A stretch of 64,000 nucleotides of DNA. It comes from Leadbetterella sp040829825. Lineage in GTDB: Bacteria; Bacteroidota; Bacteroidia; Cytophagales; Spirosomataceae. The stretch is taken from the NCBI RefSeq assembly GCF_040829825.1, contig NZ_JBFOLH010000003.1, one strand, 5' to 3'. Within the stretch, counting starts at the first letter, position 1. The number at the start of each line of letters is the position of its first letter. A model generated the notes under the pieces. It saw only the letters and a program-made list of their open reading frames with translations. It searched no databases and was not told where the DNA came from. The position numbers and the translations under genes are program-made. Positions 62,180 through 64,000 of the stretch are shown here, piece after piece.

Positions 62180-62214
62180 AAAAATCGGGCAGGAGATACC
62201 CCTTACCCGATTTT
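62180..62214 (-). terminator. Terminator between tig and clpP
   Basis: Minus-strand AAAATCGGG (62214-62206) pairs with CCCGATTTT (62189-62181) around a 16-base loop, and the exit holds five T (62184-62180). It is either the end of the tig transcript or a partial attenuator of clpPX. Confidence 0.7.
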
Positions 62215-62232
62215 CTCTCCCTTTTGCGGGAA

Positions 62233-63573
62233 TTAATTCTTATACGATTCCGAAGCGATCTCGTTGAATTTTTCAACCGATACCGGACGGGTATCTTTCT
62301 TCACTTTTTCTTTTATGAAGCCCAGCACTTTGCGACCGAAGGCCCGGTCAAGATACTTTCTTGTGTTATCTTTATTGCCTTCCAGCTGTTTTTTGGCCAT
62401 GTTATCGATGAACTCTTCCATGCCTTCAAAACCGCCCTGTCCGCCGAAATAACCCCGGATCTCGCTCTTCACCTCTTCGAGAACATCGCTGTACTCTACT
62501 TTCACCTCGTTATCCCGGGCTACCTGTGAACGAATGAAATCGAGCTTGATTCCCCTCAGAATAGCAGGGAATTCTCTTTCCAGGTCTTCTTCAGTGGCTT
62601 TTCCTTCATTGACTTCCAGCAAATAGGCTTTCAGGAATTCTTCAGGAAGCTCGATAGAAACACTTTCCAGGAGGGCTTTCTCTACATCAAAATCAAACAG
62701 GAACTCTGATTCCCGGCTGTAATTCTCTTTGATAATGCTTTTTACTTGCTCGGTAAATTCTTTTTCATCTTTGGCCTTATCCTTGCCCAGCACCTTGTCG
62801 AAGAACTCCTGGTTCAATTCGGAAGGTTCTACCCGGCTGATCCGCTCTACTTCAAATTCGAACTCGCCTTCCAGCTGCCCGGCTTCTTCGTCCGACTTCC
62901 CGGTAGCAAAGCCCAGCTCTTTAACGGTTTCAAAAATGGACTGGATATCAAATTTCAGCTTATCGCCGCTTTTTACCCCGATAAACTGAGCTTTGGCATC
63001 AGCTTTTACCTTATCAGTAGGGATTCCCGACTGGAAGAAGAATTCGGTAGACTCCTGGCTGAGCTTCCCGAAGATCAGGTCGCCCTCTTCCGAAACTTCG
63101 GGTTCTTTGTCTACACCAAAACGTTTTTTCAGGTCTTCAATAGAATTGTTCACCTGCTCTTCAGAAGGTTCGATATCGTATTGAATGATCGCCGGGATTT
63201 TCTCCAGGTCTACCGTAAAGTCAGAAGCAAACCCGATCTCGTAGTCGAATTTGAAATCTTTCCGGGCATGCCAGTCTATATTGTAGGAGTCTTCTTTCGG
63301 CTTGGGTTCACCTACCACGTTCAGGTTCTGCTCTTTGATCTGGTCGTTTACGGCCTGGCTGGCCACCCGGATCACCTCATCCACCAGGATGCTCTTCCCG
63401 TACAGGTTTTTAATATAAGGAATGGGCACGTGACCGGGCCGGAAACCCTTTACCTGTGCTGTTTTCGCGTATTCCCTGATTTTTTTCTCAACTGAAGGTT
63501 TGTAATCCGCCTCGCTGATTTCCACCTGCAGGTGGCCGAGCGTAGAAGATACTTTATCGAATTTTGTCTGCAT
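62233..63573 (-). CDS. tig: Trigger factor (ribosome-associated chaperone)
   Basis: A 446-residue folding factor at the ribosome exit. The N-terminal ribosome-binding domain has GFRPGHVPIPYIKNLYG, close to the family's GFRxGKxP signature. The middle region has a divergent FKBP-like segment with weak prolyl-isomerase residues. The C-terminal helical arms follow. It begins 57 bases after tRNA-Leu and 25 after its terminator, so its promoter must overlap the terminator, or expression depends on readthrough. Confidence 0.92.
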   Translation of the reverse strand: MQTKFDKVSSTLGHLQVEISEADYKPSVEKKIREYAKTAQVKGFRPGHVPIPYIKNLYGKSILVDEVIRVASQAVNDQIKEQNLNVVGEPKPKEDSYNIDWHARKDFKFDYEIGFASDFTVDLEKIPAIIQYDIEPSEEQVNNSIEDLKKRFGVDKEPEVSEEGDLIFGKLSQESTEFFFQSGIPTDKVKADAKAQFIGVKSGDKLKFDIQSIFETVKELGFATGKSDEEAGQLEGEFEFEVERISRVEPSELNQEFFDKVLGKDKAKDEKEFTEQVKSIIKENYSRESEFLFDFDVEKALLESVSIELPEEFLKAYLLEVNEGKATEEDLEREFPAILRGIKLDFIRSQVARDNEVKVEYSDVLEEVKSEIRGYFGGQGGFEGMEEFIDNMAKKQLEGNKDNTRKYLDRAFGRKVLGFIKEKVKKDTRPVSVEKFNEIASESYKN

Positions 63574-63597
63574 TTAACTGACGTTTAAAATTTAAAA

Positions 63598-63624
63598 ACC
63601 CTTCAACCAAGACGGTTGAAGGGT
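63598..63624 (-). terminator. Terminator of tRNA-Leu
   Basis: An 11-bp stem (ACCCTTCAACC/GGTTGAAGGGT) with a 5-base loop, exiting on the minus strand into TTTTT. Confidence 0.8.
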
Positions 63625-63629
63625 CAGAG

Positions 63630-63711
63630 TACGGGCGGAGGGAATCGAACCCCCACGCCTTGCGGCACCAGATCCTAAGTCTGGCACGTCTACCAGTTCC
63701 GCCACGCCCGC
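63630..63711 (-). tRNA. tRNA-Leu (anticodon UAG)
   Basis: Minus-strand cloverleaf of 82 nt: acceptor GCGGGCG pairs with CGCCCGT, D-arm GGCGGAACTGGTAGACG, anticodon arm CCAGA-CTTAGGA-TCTGG with anticodon TAG (reading CUN codons). A long variable arm (TGCCGCAAGGCG) marks it as a class II tRNA. T-arm GGGGGTTCGATTCCCTC, discriminator A. CCA is not encoded. It has its own promoter and terminator. Confidence 0.95.
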
Positions 63712-63738
63712 AAAAATATACCTGTCTTATTCGGGCTG

Positions 63739-63771
63739 CAAAGGTAGTTGTTTATTTTCAATCTGCCCAAA
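63739..63771 (-). promoter_or_regulatory. Promoter of tRNA-Leu
   Basis: Minus strand: TTTG (63771-63768), 21 bases, TACCTTTG (63746-63739). Confidence 0.7.
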
Positions 63772-63852
63772 GCTTCATTAAAAATATTTTTCAAACCTTA
63801 GCCGTTTTGAAAAATCCGCTATTTTTCTGAAAATTGCCGCAAAAACAGGTCA

Positions 63853-64000
63853 ATGAGTTTTCTGAAGAAGTTAGCCGGCGATGCCGTGCTGTATGGAATG
63901 AGCACCATCGTGGGCAGGCTGCTGAACTGGCTCATGGTGGCTATCCACACCCGGGCGTTCAATCAACCGGAGATGCTCGCTGAAAACGGCCTGTTTTACA
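63853..64000 (+). CDS. 5' end of a flippase-like/polysaccharide biosynthesis membrane protein (partial)
   Basis: The frame opens MSFLKKLAGDAVLYGMSTIVGRLLNWLMVAIHTRAF and runs to the edge, 49 residues visible. The amphipathic start followed by a helix with GMSTIVGRLLN is typical of Wzx/MATE-like O-antigen or lipid flippases of Bacteroidota. The substrate is unknown. Confidence 0.65.
   Translation, partial: MSFLKKLAGDAVLYGMSTIVGRLLNWLMVAIHTRAFNQPEMLAENGLFY

Overview
The window reads as chromosomal DNA of a Bacteroidota bacterium, most likely of the order Cytophagales (inference). The support is: repeated promoter elements of the form TTG-N19/20-TAnnTTTG, almost no Shine-Dalgarno sequences, SusC-like TonB receptor plus DUF4249 lipoprotein, a type IX secretion (T9SS) cargo with a gliding-motility C-terminal domain next to a PorT-type barrel gene elsewhere in the window, bacillithiol synthesis (BshC), UbiE/MenG, and many signal peptides ending in -AQ/-SQ. 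Base composition and coding style are even, and I see no prophage, insertion sequence, CRISPR array or biosynthetic cluster. It is mostly housekeeping DNA, with interesting details in the spaces between genes.

Layout. 1-4661: end of an unknown gene, then a coupled arabinan-degradation pair on the minus strand (GH51 arabinofuranosidase with a GH43-like front end, and a double GH43 protein). 4754-5370: HigB toxin with an apparently truncated HigA. 5568-11350: small lipoprotein, ArgE-like M20 deacylase, ComB, DUF4249 lipoprotein and TonB receptor. 11545-15381: UvrA and a phytase/esterase-like secreted protein. 15619-22075: Fe-S/CCG protein, histidine kinase and response regulator, TRIC channel, PyrD, UbiE/MenG, PorT. 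22050-27090: CutC, DUF2795 protein, PPK2, AlbA_2 ATPase-like protein, lipoamide dehydrogenase, lipoprotein. 27194-27873: a promoter, short transcript and two tandem terminators in front of greA. 27999-41150: methyltransferase, ABC ATPase plus permease/M1-peptidase fusion, MetRS, SDR, T9SS cargo protein, peptide transporter. 41333-48736: TlpA-like thioredoxin protein, an ECF sigma / HEAT anti-sigma / DUF4097 operon, holin-like membrane protein, PriA. 48847-58170: GMC oxidoreductase with its small partner, BshC, divergent MnmD-TPR-PyrC operon, a decayed phosphatase, GH2. 58284-64000: P1 peptidase, a RelE/XRE toxin-antitoxin pair, ClpX, ClpP, trigger factor, tRNA-Leu(UAG), and the start of a flippase-like gene.

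The least explained element is the greA leader (27194-27372): a near-consensus promoter, a 12-codon reading frame, two mutually exclusive hairpins and two consecutive intrinsic terminators, consistent with a small RNA or an attenuator. Other notable non-coding structures are a 58-nt near-perfect hairpin at 43286-43343, an interspersed 25-nt palindromic repeat family with three sites, and a 22-bp perfect inverted repeat at 24932-24980. Several promoters overlap the obvious upstream start codons, which lets start sites be corrected and suggests that a few transcripts are nearly leaderless. All family assignments are by reading the translated sequences, without database searches.
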